Counted from the stretch's first letter, positions 1-8,983 are shown. The stretch: DNA of 64,000 bases from Helicobacter marmotae (GCF_003364255.1 NZ_NXLR01000002.1:142007-206006), one strand, 5' to 3'. Numbers and translations are program-made. The notes: generated by a model not told the origin, from the sequence alone.

Positions 1-111
1 TAGCGAGCTCCAATTTGGGCAGTTCTGCATACTCACTTGTGTATTTTCATTAACGGGCACTTCAAGTATATTACTTAAAATCGCATAGATTTTTTGACTT
101 AGCTCTTGCAT
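1..111 (-). CDS. acyl carrier protein, N-terminal part (cut by window edge)
   Basis: The first 37 codons read from an ATG at 111 on the minus strand. An AAGGAG ribosome site lies just upstream. The peptide begins MQELSQKIYAIL and reaches NWSSL, which matches the start of helix I and the W-(D/N)-S-L run that carries the phosphopantetheine serine in acyl carrier proteins; here the run is WSSL. The rest of the gene lies outside the window. It is the last visible gene of the minus-strand sugar-modification operon, 94 bases after the formyltransferase, so a dedicated carrier protein for acyl groups used in that locus is possible (inference). The family call rests on a short stretch. Confidence 0.6.
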   Translation of the reverse strand, partial: MQELSQKIYAILSNILEVPVNENTQVSMQNCPNWSSL

Positions 112-205
112 AAAAACTCCTTCATAAAATTTTCTTTATACAAAACTTTGGATGGAGGCAAAAGATAAAGTGCTATAGAATGGAAAATGTGGAAGATTAA
201 AACTC

Positions 206-1249
206 TCATGCTACCCACCTTTTTGGGGGAGCTTTATGGGGTCGATAAGCGGGAATTATAGGGGTATTCTTTACTTTATCCCCCCCCCCCGTTAAAATAT
301 TGTGCTCATAGCCTATAGGGGTAAAGAATCTATCACCGATTCTAAGTTTAGCCTCCGTGATGTACTCACTTATGCTAATGGTTGAATCTTGGGTTTTTAC
401 TATCAAAATAGGCTTATGCCCCTCTCTTTTTTGTATGCCTACAATCACCCCGGGCGTGGCGATATAGCAGGGGGCATTGCTAAGGAAATGAGCTTTAAAA
501 ATACGTACCTTAAAAGTGTCTCCTTGCGTGCATACTTGGGTTAATGCTCCTAAATCTGGGGCATTGAGCGCACGGATAAAGTTAAAGATAAAACGTGATG
601 GCTTATCCCAATGTATCCATTCATCTCCAGCTATACGTGCCGGGCAGTAAAATCCTATTTTGTGTATATCTGTTTGTTTGATAGGTTTTGCCTCTCCTTT
701 ATGTAAAAGCATAAGTGCGCTAAAAAGCACTTGGGCACACTCTGTATGTGCTGTGTGTAAAAGCGTGCTGTAGCAATCTTCATCACTTATAGGGAACTCC
801 CTTTGTAAGATAATATCTCCTGTATCAATGCCGCTATCAATATAATGCACGCTAATGCCAAAGCTCTTTTCATCATTAATAAGCACCCAATTTAGCACAT
901 TGCGTCCGCGATAAAATGGGAGTTTGCCCGCGTGGCAGTTAATGCTTTTAAGGCGGGGCATAGAGATAAGAGGCTCTTTAAAGATTTGATCAAAGCTCAT
1001 AGAGACAAAAATATCACATTCAAATGCCGCAATTTGAGATAAAAATGCGGGGGAATTGATGTTTTTTGCTTTAATATAGGGGATATTATACGTTGTGGCT
1101 AGGGTTTTTAGAGTTTCATCTGTGCTATAGAATCTCGGAGTGATAAAAGCAATGTGAAAATCGTTGCAAGAGATGAGTTTTTCAAAGGCATTGTGTGCCC
1201 AGATTCCATCTGCGAAATAGCCTATTTTAAGCGGTTTTAGCTTACGCAC
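206..1249 (-). CDS. formyltransferase-family protein, sugar N-formyltransferase candidate
   Basis: 347 residues with a formyltransferase catalytic core. The N-x-H...D set is visible as INCHAGKLP (N104, H106) and IDTGD (D142). Known family members transfer formyl from N10-formyltetrahydrofolate to Met-tRNA, GAR or amino sugars. The surrounding aminotransferase and acyltransferase genes point to N-formylation of an amino sugar, not to Met-tRNA. The start is GTG at 1249, inside the 3' end of the upstream gene. An 11-base G tract (280-290) near the 3' end is read through to give a tail of about 20 residues; 10 or 12 Gs would stop the protein immediately after the tract. The exact substrate is not visible. 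Confidence 0.75.
   Translation of the reverse strand: MRKLKPLKIGYFADGIWAHNAFEKLISCNDFHIAFITPRFYSTDETLKTLATTYNIPYIKAKNINSPAFLSQIAAFECDIFVSMSFDQIFKEPLISMPRLKSINCHAGKLPFYRGRNVLNWVLINDEKSFGISVHYIDSGIDTGDIILQREFPISDEDCYSTLLHTAHTECAQVLFSALMLLHKGEAKPIKQTDIHKIGFYCPARIAGDEWIHWDKPSRFIFNFIRALNAPDLGALTQVCTQGDTFKVRIFKAHFLSNAPCYIATPGVIVGIQKREGHKPILIVKTQDSTISISEYITEAKLRIGDRFFTPIGYEHNILTGGGDKVKNTPIIPAYRPHKAPPKRWVA
280..290. repeat. C11 homopolymer (G11 in coding strand), tract T1
   Basis: Eleven Cs lie inside the 3' end of the formyltransferase gene. The tract has the flanks TTTACTTTAT and GTTAAAATAT, identical to the flanks of the tract at 3362-3372. At n=11 the frame stays open; at n=10 or 12 a stop codon follows at once. 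It is a candidate slipped-strand phase-variation site. Confidence 0.85.
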
Positions 1250-3240
1250 ATTTGCCCCCTCTCTTGAGATAGGGGGAATATAAGGGATTGCTTATTATAG
1301 CGCGTGGAGCTATAATAAGGATATGTCCTGCCCCCCCCCCCTGTAGGCTTTAAGGCGGGTTTCAAGCTAGATTCTAATGCGTGGTTAGATGTTTGTTTCA
1401 AGGCAACTTCATTTGCCCTATAGGAGAGGAAGAGTGATGAATGTTGTGCGCTTGCTTTAAGCTGGTTATAAATAGGATGATTATAAATATACCCCCCGAT
1501 ATAAAAGGGCTTTAAAGCAGTGGCAAATTGCTTTTTAAATAAAAATAGTGAATCCTCCGGACTAGCGCTTCTCCCACCTCCTAAGATACAATAGCTTAAT
1601 CCCTTTGCTTTAGCGATTTCAAAAAATGCTTCAAAAAGCGCACCCATGGCATTTAAATTACCTTGCAAGCTCTGCCTCGCATTAGCACCTAGATGATAAT
1701 ATCCACAAAGACTATCAAATAAAAATATCCCCATAGCGACAATTTGACCTTTGTATCGTGCTTCAAGCATAAGAGTTTGTGGGAGTTGAAGGAGTGCCTC
1801 AAAATATGAGGGTTTGAAAAAGTAAAACGCACTTGCCTTATTGCGCTCCATAGTGGAGGTATAGAGTGTCATAAAGGCGTTGAGATTCTTGCTTGGGGCG
1901 ATTAGTAGGCTTGAGCTGGCTTTACTTAGCTTGGTTTTTAAGCGCGGGGAGTAATGCCTTAGGCGTTGGTTTGAATCTGTGCTTACAATGACAATATCTC
2001 GCTCTTTTTTAAAGAAATCAAGCAGTGGAGCAAAATAGCGAGTGAATGGAGCAAATGGGTGAAAGCGGATAAATTCTGCAATAATGCCTAAATCTCTTGC
2101 TTTTTTGGCTTGTGCTTTTAGGGCAAGGTGGAGGAAAGCTTGGTGGTTTGAATTACTCATATAGCCCGCATAGCCATAAGGAGAGCTCATATCATAGTAG
2201 CCGCTATTAGCGATAGGCTCGATTATAGCGGTATTTGTAAAGCACTTTTTATCTTGGGTGAAAGTAAAGTCAAAAGTCGCTCTATTTGATAGGGCTTTAC
2301 TATAGTCTTGAGTGCTAAAAATAGGCTTAGTAATAGGCTCAAAGCGAATATTTTGCTTAGAAAAGTCTGCTAAATGCTTAATATTCTCCTTGCTTGTTAG
2401 CTCTAAAAACCCTTCCTTGCGTTTGCAAAGTATGTGATTATCATAATGCAAGAGTATGTCATTAATGCTGCGATCTTTGAAGATTCTATCTAAAAACTTA
2501 TTGTGAATAAGTTTGGCATCTATGAATGATATAGTCTTATCCCCCGCAAGATACGCGCCTTTATCGATTCTAGCAAATGCCTTGATTGTTGAGATGAGCT
2601 CTTGTGTGCTTTGAGTGGCAAAATCAAGGGCTAAATCTTGGGCTTTGCGGGTGAAATATGCAATATAGGGCTTAGATTCTATCCTTAGCGAATCTGCTAT
2701 TTTAAAATCCCGCTTTAAGGCAAGCTTAAAGGCTTCCCTCTCGGCTAAAAAGCACATTTGATAGAGGAGGGCTAAGGGTGTGCTGCTATCATTATACACA
2801 GGCACTTGTGAGATAATCTCACCCGAATCAATTTTATCAGTCATAATGTGGCAAGTAGCTCCGCTTGGCTGATTATAGAGGATAGCGCCATTTATGGGGT
2901 GAGCACCTTTGAGATTGGGTAAAAGTGAGGGGTGGCAATTAATAAAAAGTGCATTGGGGTGGAGCTTTTTAAGTGCTGATATAGGCAGGATATAGGGGCA
3001 GCCATTACTTAGGAGCACATCAAATTGAAGTGAAGTAATCAACTCTAGCAATTCTTGCTTGTTTGAAAACTCAAAATAATGCAATTTTTGAGCATAGCTA
3101 AGTTCATTTTGCAAGGAGTTTGCGGCATAGGTATTAGCTTGAAGGCATATCGTGAGATTGGGGCAGGATTGGAGCATTTCATGGAGCACTTCAAGGCGAT
3201 TACCCACAAAAAGGAAGTGTTTATTATGGGCGCTTAGCAT
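1237..3240 (-). CDS. formyltransferase / FemAB-like acyltransferase fusion
   Basis: 667 residues with two enzymatic parts. Residues about 1-200 form a formyltransferase domain (INCHPSLLP with N101 and H103, then DSGE with D138). Residues about 320-610 resemble FemAB/GNAT-fold aminoacyl- or acyltransferases, shown by YYHLGA, then an LGGGRS...SLFLFKKQFA stretch near the end of the domain. The product probably makes two N-acyl modifications on one amino sugar (inference). The start ATG at 3240 overlaps the stop of the upstream acyltransferase as TAATG, and the 3' end overlaps the next gene by 13 bases. A G11 tract (1331-1341) near residue 637 adds a tail of about 28 residues that ends inside the next gene's start. 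Confidence 0.7.
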   Translation of the reverse strand: MLSAHNKHFLFVGNRLEVLHEMLQSCPNLTICLQANTYAANSLQNELSYAQKLHYFEFSNKQELLELITSLQFDVLLSNGCPYILPISALKKLHPNALFINCHPSLLPNLKGAHPINGAILYNQPSGATCHIMTDKIDSGEIISQVPVYNDSSTPLALLYQMCFLAEREAFKLALKRDFKIADSLRIESKPYIAYFTRKAQDLALDFATQSTQELISTIKAFARIDKGAYLAGDKTISFIDAKLIHNKFLDRIFKDRSINDILLHYDNHILCKRKEGFLELTSKENIKHLADFSKQNIRFEPITKPIFSTQDYSKALSNRATFDFTFTQDKKCFTNTAIIEPIANSGYYDMSSPYGYAGYMSNSNHQAFLHLALKAQAKKARDLGIIAEFIRFHPFAPFTRYFAPLLDFFKKERDIVIVSTDSNQRLRHYSPRLKTKLSKASSSLLIAPSKNLNAFMTLYTSTMERNKASAFYFFKPSYFEALLQLPQTLMLEARYKGQIVAMGIFLFDSLCGYYHLGANARQSLQGNLNAMGALFEAFFEIAKAKGLSYCILGGGRSASPEDSLFLFKKQFATALKPFYIGGYIYNHPIYNQLKASAQHSSLFLSYRANEVALKQTSNHALESSLKPALKPTGGGGRTYPYYSSTRYNKQSLIFPLSQERGQMCVS
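1331..1341. repeat. C11 homopolymer (G11 in coding strand), tract T2
   Basis: Eleven Cs near the 3' end of the formyltransferase/FemAB fusion. At n=11 translation ends inside the start of the next gene; at n=10 it also runs past that start; at n=12 it stops about 60 bases earlier. The tract could therefore tune translational coupling. Confidence 0.8.
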
Positions 3241-4004
3241 TATCTCATCCTACTAGGGATTGGAGTTTGCAAAAGATGGGCGGGGTTATACAACCTTGCT
3301 AGGGATATATAAAATCTAAAAAGGGCTATGGCATAAAGGTAAAGTAAAACCTTTACTTTATCCCCCCCCCCCGTTAAAATATCATCTTTTTGCTTTTGGG
3401 AGAAGTTCTGCTCTAAATGCGATTCTAAAGGATTGTGATAGATAAGGGAATTTGGCGGAATGTGCGTATTATGGGCTAAAATCATATTACTCCCCATAAA
3501 GCTCCCTCTGCCGATAAAGCAATGCCCATTAATAACACTCCCAGTAGATAAATGGCAGAAATCCTCTACTTGGCAGTCATGCTCCACTAAGGCTTTGGAA
3601 TTAATAATACAAGCCTTGCCAATTTTTGCATTCGCATTAATGAGTGCATGGTGCATAATGATACTCCCCTCTTGGATAATCGCACTCTTTGCGACATAAG
3701 CAAGAGGCGAGATAATAGAGGGAAGATGATAGCCAATTGCTTTAAGATTTTGGTAAATATGGGCACGAATGGAGGGGGACTTTATCTGCCCTATGGCGAT
3801 GAAAGCGTGTTTGATATGTAAAAAAAGCTCTTCTAAAAGCTCGTCTCCGCCAAGTATAGGGTAGCCTAAGGTTTCTTTTTGCCCCTTTTGGAGGGCTAGG
3901 CTATCTAGGATTCCATATATTTGGTAGACATTTTCTTGCTCAATAACATCAATGCACGCCTTTGCATGCCCGCCTCCGCCAATAAGTACTAAAAGTGGCT
4001 TCAT
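3240..4004 (-). CDS. PglD/NeuD-type sugar O/N-acyltransferase
   Basis: 254 residues. The N-terminus LLVLIGGGGHAK is the Rossmann-like start of PglD/NeuD/LegH acyltransferases. The C-terminal half shows the hexapeptide pattern of a left-handed beta-helix (residues about 95-190), including HHALINANAKIG and NGHCFIGRG. Family members transfer acetyl from acetyl-CoA to UDP-4-amino sugars or nonulosonates. Enzymes of this family usually have about 200 residues; the extra 40 here come from reading through the G11 tract at 3362-3372. It overlaps the aminotransferase start (4001-4004) and the next gene (TAATG). With a LegC-like partner it may act as LegH, which is inference. Confidence 0.75.
   Translation of the reverse strand: MKPLLVLIGGGGHAKACIDVIEQENVYQIYGILDSLALQKGQKETLGYPILGGDELLEELFLHIKHAFIAIGQIKSPSIRAHIYQNLKAIGYHLPSIISPLAYVAKSAIIQEGSIIMHHALINANAKIGKACIINSKALVEHDCQVEDFCHLSTGSVINGHCFIGRGSFMGSNMILAHNTHIPPNSLIYHNPLESHLEQNFSQKQKDDILTGGGDKVKVLLYLYAIALFRFYISLARLYNPAHLLQTPIPSRMR
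3362..3372. repeat. C11 homopolymer (G11 in coding strand), tract T3
   Basis: Eleven Cs in the 3' end of the PglD/NeuD-like gene, with the same flanks as T1. At n=11 the frame continues for 40 codons to the TAATG overlap with the downstream gene; at n=10 or 12 it stops directly after the tract, leaving an enzyme of about normal length but removing the stop/start overlap. Confidence 0.85.
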
Positions 4005-5176
4005 GGAGTGCTTCTCACTCGCGCACTACTAGGGAGATTCACAATGCATTCTTGCAGGGCTAGGGCATTACATAACTCATCGCTTTGGCAAGATTTGTAC
4101 ATATTGCATTGGTTATTAAGCTTCCAAATAGGGCGCGTCATAATGCCCGCTGCATTACTCATCTCTAAGAATCTATCCCTTAAGGCTTTTGTTGGAAGTT
4201 TTATTGCATTAAGCCAGAAGTTTGGCTCTGTGTGGGCTCTAGCGGAGATAAATTCAATATCTTCAAAGTTTGCAAAAAATGCTTCATAGCTTTTTGCAAG
4301 GGATTGTTTATCAGCAAGAAATGTAGGTAATTGCTCAATTTGTGCTACGCACAGGGCGGCATTGAGGTTAGGCAAGCGGTAATTAAATCCTAGCTCATCA
4401 TGCTCATATTCATAAGGGTGAGGGATTTTAGCAGTGGTGGTGAGGTGCTTTAATCTCTTTGCTAAGGCTTCATCTTGCGTGAGGATAGCCCCTCCACCTC
4501 CGCAAGTGATGGTTTTATTCCCATTAAAGCTTAGAATCCCGCATATTCCAATGGTGCCTGTGTGTTTTCTTGTAGTTGAGGTAATGAAGCTCCCTAGCGA
4601 TTCTGCTGCATCTTCGATAAGTAAAATCCCCCATTCATCGCATATTTGCTTGATTTCTTCTATCCTTGCTGGATGACCAAAAGTGTGCATAGGCACGCAA
4701 GCTTTGAGAATCTTGCCACTTTGTTTATTAATCGTGTGGTTTTGGCATTTTTTGCCATATGTTTGCAAAAATTTTTGCAAGGCTCTAGGTGAGAGGCTAA
4801 GGGTATCCAAATCCACATCAATATACACAGGGCTAGCGCCTGTATAGGCTATGGCATTACTTGTGGCAATAAAGCTTAAAGGCTGGGTTAGCACTTCACA
4901 TTGTGCATTGATATTAAGGGCATGGAGCGTGGCATGCAAAGCACAAGTGCCATTGGTGGTCGCTATGGCATATTTAATGTGGCAAAATTTCGCAATTTCT
5001 GCCTCAAAAATATTGACAAACTCCCCCACACTGGAGACAAAACCACTATCAATACATTGATTTAAATATGCCTTTTCATTTCCTATAAATCTTGGCTCAT
5101 GAAGCGGGATAAACCCCTCTGGCGTGGAATATTGCTCCCGAATAAATTGAAAAATTTCTTCAAAGTTGTTTTGCAT
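4001..5176 (-). CDS. DegT/DnrJ/EryC1 aminotransferase, LegC-like
   Basis: 391 residues, full length for PLP-dependent sugar aminotransferases. The N-terminal FIPLHEPRFIGNEKAYL, the FVSSVG motif and the PLP-lysine context FNGNKTITCGGGG (K221) match the LegC subgroup. LegC installs the 4-amino group on a keto-sugar nucleotide during legionaminic acid synthesis. The remaining legionaminic genes are not in this window, so the end product is unproven; other 4-amino sugars are possible. It is the first gene of the visible minus-strand operon, with an ATG at 5176, and overlaps the acyltransferase by 4 bases. Confidence 0.8.
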   Translation of the reverse strand: MQNNFEEIFQFIREQYSTPEGFIPLHEPRFIGNEKAYLNQCIDSGFVSSVGEFVNIFEAEIAKFCHIKYAIATTNGTCALHATLHALNINAQCEVLTQPLSFIATSNAIAYTGASPVYIDVDLDTLSLSPRALQKFLQTYGKKCQNHTINKQSGKILKACVPMHTFGHPARIEEIKQICDEWGILLIEDAAESLGSFITSTTRKHTGTIGICGILSFNGNKTITCGGGGAILTQDEALAKRLKHLTTTAKIPHPYEYEHDELGFNYRLPNLNAALCVAQIEQLPTFLADKQSLAKSYEAFFANFEDIEFISARAHTEPNFWLNAIKLPTKALRDRFLEMSNAAGIMTRPIWKLNNQCNMYKSCQSDELCNALALQECIVNLPSSARVRSTP

Positions 5177-5269
5177 AGAATCCCTTTGTGAGTGAAGCTT
5201 ATACCCCGCATTGTAACAAAAAAGATTAAGTCTAAAATGTAATGCTTGCTAAAAGCTCATATAATAGCC

Positions 5270-5500
5270 TCCTCGCGGGGGTAGCTAAGTTTGTCGCCTC
5301 TAGCGGGCGGGCGTGGTGACTACCGAAGAATCTTTGTAAAATCCACTAACGACTCTGCCCCTTTTTCTCATGTCTTAGGGCTTGTAAAGAGGTGAAGAAT
5401 CTCTTCTCGATTCTCTAGTAGATGAGAGAGATTCTTCGTGCTCAAAGCCCCGCAAGAGGGATAATGAGGGGTAGAGTCATTAGTGGATTTGAAGGAGATT
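5270..5500. repeat. intergenic palindromic (MITE-like) repeat between the sugar operon and obgE
   Basis: This non-coding gap holds nested inverted repeats. The outer arms are 23 bases at 5339-5361 and 5468-5490, complementary apart from two positions. The inner arms are GAAGAATCTCT and AGAGATTCTTC. Similar sequences recur near 7.5, 18.2-18.7, 31.2 and 36.2 kb. I see no gene in the gap. Confidence 0.65.
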
Positions 5501-5646
5501 CTGCCCTATATACTTCAAAATAAGCATTCAAGCAAAGATTTTAAACCTCTAAGGGGTTAGGGCATATAAAAGGCTTGCAAGGCATATTAGCTGATTTGTG
5601 CTTCTCTTATGCTAGCATAGTGGCATTTAAAGGCGAGGTAAGGGCT

Positions 5647-6678
5647 GTGTTTGTTGATAGTGTAGATATTTTTATCGCTTCAGGTAAGGGCGGAGCTGGG
5701 GCTGTGAGCTTCCGTAGGGAAAAGTTTGTGATACAAGGGGGACCTGATGGGGGTGATGGAGGGAATGGCGGAGATGTGTATGTGGAGGTAGATAATAATA
5801 CCGATACACTCTCCAAATTTCGCGGAGCGCGGCATTATAAGGCAAAAAATGGGCAGCCCGGTGGGGCGAAGAATTGTAAGGGTAAGAGTGGAGCGGATAT
5901 AGTGATTAAAGTCCCCCTTGGCACGCAAATACGCGACTTTGAGACAAAAGAGCTTATTATTGATATGGATAGCTATCCTCAAGTGGTATGCTTGCTTAAA
6001 GGAGGCAAGGGAGGCTTGGGCAATGTGCATTTTAAAAATGCGACCAATCAAGCCCCTACTTATGCACAAAAGGGCTTAGAGGGAGCACAAAGGCATGTGA
6101 TTTTAGAATTAAAGCTTATTGCTGATGTGGGTTTAGTAGGATTTCCCAATGTAGGGAAATCTACGCTTATTTCAAGGCTCTCAAACGCAAAGCCTGAAAT
6201 TGCAAATTATGAATTTACCACTCTCACGCCTAAGCTAGGGATAGTAGAGATTGATGATTATAATAGCTTTGTTATGGCTGATATTCCGGGTATCATTCAG
6301 GGCGCAAGCGAGGGTAGGGGCTTGGGCTTGGAGTTTTTAAAGCATATTGAGCGAACTTCTTTTTTGCTTTTTGTGCTTGATCCTTTAAGGGAGCAGAGCT
6401 TGAGGGAGCAATTTGAGATTTTGCATAAAGAATTGGGTGAGTTCTCATCTTTGTTAGTGCAGCGACCCTTTGGGGTGATGATTTCAAAAAGTGATATGAA
6501 GCATTTTGGGGCAGAGTTTGAAGGAGAGTTTAAGAGATTAAGCGATGAATTAAGCGCATATATGGGCACACTACATAATGCACCTTGCTTTATTTTAGAA
6601 GTTTCGCCTTTAGAGGGAGTGGGGCTAAAGGAGCTCAAAATGCAGCTTTTTACCGCCTTAAAGGCTATGAGGGCTTAA
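5647..6678 (+). CDS. obgE: GTPase Obg (ObgE/CgtA)
   Basis: Ribosome-associated GTPase involved in 50S maturation and stress control. The N-terminal glycine-rich Obg fold is clear ([20 protein letters not shown]). The G domain has the P-loop GFPNVGKST (residues 165-173), the switch-[14 protein letters not shown], and SKSD in the place of the usual NKxD. I place the start at GTG 5647 (MFVDSVDIF), giving 343 residues; an open frame extends 24 codons further upstream but matches no Obg sequence. No Campylobacterota-atypical extra domain is present. rnhB follows after only 4 bases, so the two are probably co-transcribed. Confidence 0.95.
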   Translation: MFVDSVDIFIASGKGGAGAVSFRREKFVIQGGPDGGDGGNGGDVYVEVDNNTDTLSKFRGARHYKAKNGQPGGAKNCKGKSGADIVIKVPLGTQIRDFETKELIIDMDSYPQVVCLLKGGKGGLGNVHFKNATNQAPTYAQKGLEGAQRHVILELKLIADVGLVGFPNVGKSTLISRLSNAKPEIANYEFTTLTPKLGIVEIDDYNSFVMADIPGIIQGASEGRGLGLEFLKHIERTSFLLFVLDPLREQSLREQFEILHKELGEFSSLLVQRPFGVMISKSDMKHFGAEFEGEFKRLSDELSAYMGTLHNAPCFILEVSPLEGVGLKELKMQLFTALKAMRA

Positions 6679-6682
6679 TTTG

Positions 6683-7294
6683 ATGTGGCAAGCGGGGATT
6701 GATGAAGCAGGGAGGGGCTGCTTATGTGGAGGGCTTTTTGTCGCTGGGGTGATAGGAGAGGAGCATACTATAAGCAACTTTAGGGCAAAGGATAGCAAAG
6801 TCCTCTCCCCAAAGCGGCGCGAGAGTATTTATCAAGCTATGCTAGAGGCATATCATAGGGGTGAAATAGGACTATATGTGGTTGAAATTAGCTCAGTAGA
6901 TATAGATAGGCATTCTTTAAGCTGGGCTATGAGGCAGGGCATACAAGGAGTGCTAGATGCTATAAGTGCTTATGTAGCGATGGCTCAAATTGCGCAAAAG
7001 CTCAGCATTTTTATCGATGGTAATACGACTTTTGGCGCGGAGCTTTCTCAAAATGCGCTTTCATTAGGCTTGAGTATGCAGACGCTTATTAAGGGTGATT
7101 CCCTCATGGAGGTGATTTCATGTGCGTCAGTGGCAGCAAAGGTTTGCAAAGATAGGCAAATGCAAGCATTAGATAAGCTCTACCCTCAATATAAACTTGC
7201 CAAAAATAAGGGCTATGGGACTTTAGAGCATAGGCGGAGTATAGCACAATATGGGCTTTGCCCCCATCATCGTAGGAGTTTTAAGTGTTGTTAG
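6683..7294 (+). CDS. rnhB: ribonuclease HII
   Basis: Cleaves RNA in RNA-DNA hybrids and at single misincorporated ribonucleotides. 203 residues from ATG 6683. The acidic catalytic residues are visible: GIDEAGRG gives D7 and E8, FIDGN gives D112 and KGDSL gives D139. The GIDEAGRG motif near the N-terminus is diagnostic of RNase HII over HI. The gene lies directly behind obgE and probably shares its transcript. The TTG codon just before the ATG is less likely to be used. Confidence 0.95.
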   Translation: MWQAGIDEAGRGCLCGGLFVAGVIGEEHTISNFRAKDSKVLSPKRRESIYQAMLEAYHRGEIGLYVVEISSVDIDRHSLSWAMRQGIQGVLDAISAYVAMAQIAQKLSIFIDGNTTFGAELSQNALSLGLSMQTLIKGDSLMEVISCASVAAKVCKDRQMQALDKLYPQYKLAKNKGYGTLEHRRSIAQYGLCPHHRRSFKCC

Positions 7295-7900
7295 TTTGTT
7301 AGGCATTCAGTCTTGTTGCCTTCTTTTTTAGAGAATTTGAGGGGAATATCGCAGACTCTTGCTTATCCCTCACATTCTCTAAAAGTTACACAAGCACTCA
7401 AGCGATTCTTGGAACGCGAGGGAGAAAATTTAAGAGCACAAGGGCAAGGGGAAACTAGAGAATCCGACCACGCTTCTCACCCCTTATGGGCGGGCGTGAT
7501 GGCGACCGAAGAATCTCTCTTGGCGACTAGTGATTCCCTTAGAGATTCTTCGCTTGATTCTCAAGCTCAGAATGACAAACGAACTACCTTTTGTAGGAGA
7601 AATCCAAACCACCCAAAAAGGTAAAAAAGTCAAAAGCAGTGCCCCCCCGCAAGGTGCTTTCAGGCGGTTTATAAAAATTCACTTTTTGCAAACCAAGACA
7701 TTAAATCAATGATAAAAACACTAAAGATACTACTTAACATTTTTGCTTATTGCACCCTTTCAAGCTGATAGATTTTACCTCTCATAAGAAGTATTTTCAC
7801 ATTTTAGCTTCTGCAAGCAAGGCAGAATGTTTTACTTGAATTTAAAGGAAAAAACGATACAAATAGTGTGTTTATATTGCGTGAGAATATCTAAGAATAA
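7295..7900. repeat. intergenic gap with inverted repeat and dispersed repeat copy
   Basis: After rnhB a stem-loop-forming pair of about 15 bases (TTTAGAGAATTTGAGGG near 7328 and its complement near 7367) occurs. It is followed at about 7466-7586 by a copy of the dispersed repeat (CGAAGAATCTC, GACTAGTGATTCC, AGAGATTCTTCG, CTCAGAATGACAAA). A 103-codon open frame runs through it, but its sequence is repeat-derived, so I do not call it a gene. Confidence 0.55.
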
Positions 7901-7917
7901 GCTTGTGGAGGGATTGT

Positions 7918-8475
7918 ATGCTGCCAGATTGGAGCGATGAATATAGCGTTCATCACGAGGTGATTGATGAACAGCATAAAACTTTATTTGAGCTTGCTCA
8001 TAAGGCATATAAAATTGCGAGCAATCGCTCTAGCCCGGTTGAGATTAAGGAGATTATCACGCAGTTTTTTCACTATATGAAGACACATTTTAAAGATGAA
8101 GAGCAATATATGCAGAGCATAGGGTATCCGCAATTAGAGGAGCATAGGAGGCTACATCGGGCTATTGTGGCAGAAATGGCAGATGCGATAAAAAACATTC
8201 ATTCCATAAATGTGCTTAAAGAAATGCTTTTAACGATTACAAAAGATTGGCTTTTAAGCCATATTTTGCAAGAAGATATGAAAATCGAGCAATACCGCAA
8301 GGAGCAGTTTGAGCGACAGGCTACATGTGAGGTGAAGTATTATTACTACACTTGTGCATGCCCGGGTAAAGAGCATAAATTGAGAGAATCTGTGCATTTG
8401 TTTGTGCAAAATTCTTCAAATCCAGTCCAATGCAAACGATGTCATCAAAAAATCCAATTTAAGGTGCAAGAATAG
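7918..8475 (+). CDS. bacteriohemerythrin with Cys-rich C-terminal extension
   Basis: 185 residues from ATG 7918, chosen because a GGAGGG ribosome site lies 5 bases upstream. The di-iron ligand pattern of hemerythrin is complete: H20 in DEQH, H57 and E61 in HFKDEE, H76 and H80 in EEHRRLH, H115 in LLSH, D120. Hemerythrins bind O2 reversibly and in microaerophiles are linked to oxygen sensing, storage or protection of iron-sulfur enzymes. After the domain (about residue 128) an unusual tail carries TCACPG and CKRCH, four cysteines that may form a zinc-ribbon-like or redox site (inference). It is monocistronic and faces the converging gene at 8459. Confidence 0.9.
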   Translation: MLPDWSDEYSVHHEVIDEQHKTLFELAHKAYKIASNRSSPVEIKEIITQFFHYMKTHFKDEEQYMQSIGYPQLEEHRRLHRAIVAEMADAIKNIHSINVLKEMLLTITKDWLLSHILQEDMKIEQYRKEQFERQATCEVKYYYYTCACPGKEHKLRESVHLFVQNSSNPVQCKRCHQKIQFKVQE

Positions 8476-8797
8476 TTTTAGCCATATTCGGGCAGTAAAT
8501 ATCCCTAAGGGGTTTGCTTATCATTTCGTGTTTTGTTATTTTTAAGGAAAGGGTAGCGGGAGTTGTTATCTCTTTGCTTTTGTAAGAAAGTGAAGAAGGT
8601 CTAATAAAACCGCTAGCAAATCCCGCAAAAGCCAACGCAAGACTAACTTTATTGCTATGATTCAAAAATACAATCAAATATACCAGCCCACATACTAAAT
8701 ATAGAAGCAAGATAGCTTTAATAACTTTTATATCCAAAGCACCAAAGAAGCAAAAGTCCCTAGAAACTATGATATTGCACTCTTTGGGGTGAAACAT
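8459..8797 (-). CDS. hypothetical small membrane protein
   Basis: 112 residues. I do not recognise the family. One clear hydrophobic stretch (about residues 26-66) could form one or two membrane segments; the rest is polar and basic. It ends 17 bases inside the convergent hemerythrin gene, and the ribosome site before ATG 8797 is weak, so it might be a spurious frame or have a different start. No paralogue or partner in the neighbourhood suggests a function. Confidence 0.4.
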   Translation of the reverse strand: MFHPKECNIIVSRDFCFFGALDIKVIKAILLLYLVCGLVYLIVFLNHSNKVSLALAFAGFASGFIRPSSLSYKSKEITTPATLSLKITKHEMISKPLRDIYCPNMAKTILAP

Positions 8798-8983
8798 CTC
8801 TGTTGGAATTATTATAACTTTGTCGCTTAAAACTCCTTTTCTGGGGAGTGAAGAATTGCTTTTGCTGCATTAGAGGGAGTTTTACTTGATAGCTAATAAC
8901 ATAAAGGAGCTAGAGATAGGGAATTGCTTAAAGAGAGGAGAGAGATTTGGCTTATTTGTATGATGGGATTGTGTGAAATCACT

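Noticed and set aside
7313..7624. 103-codon open frame after rnhB
   Set aside because: It runs through a stem-loop and a dispersed-repeat copy; its peptide is translated repeat and there is no good ribosome site.
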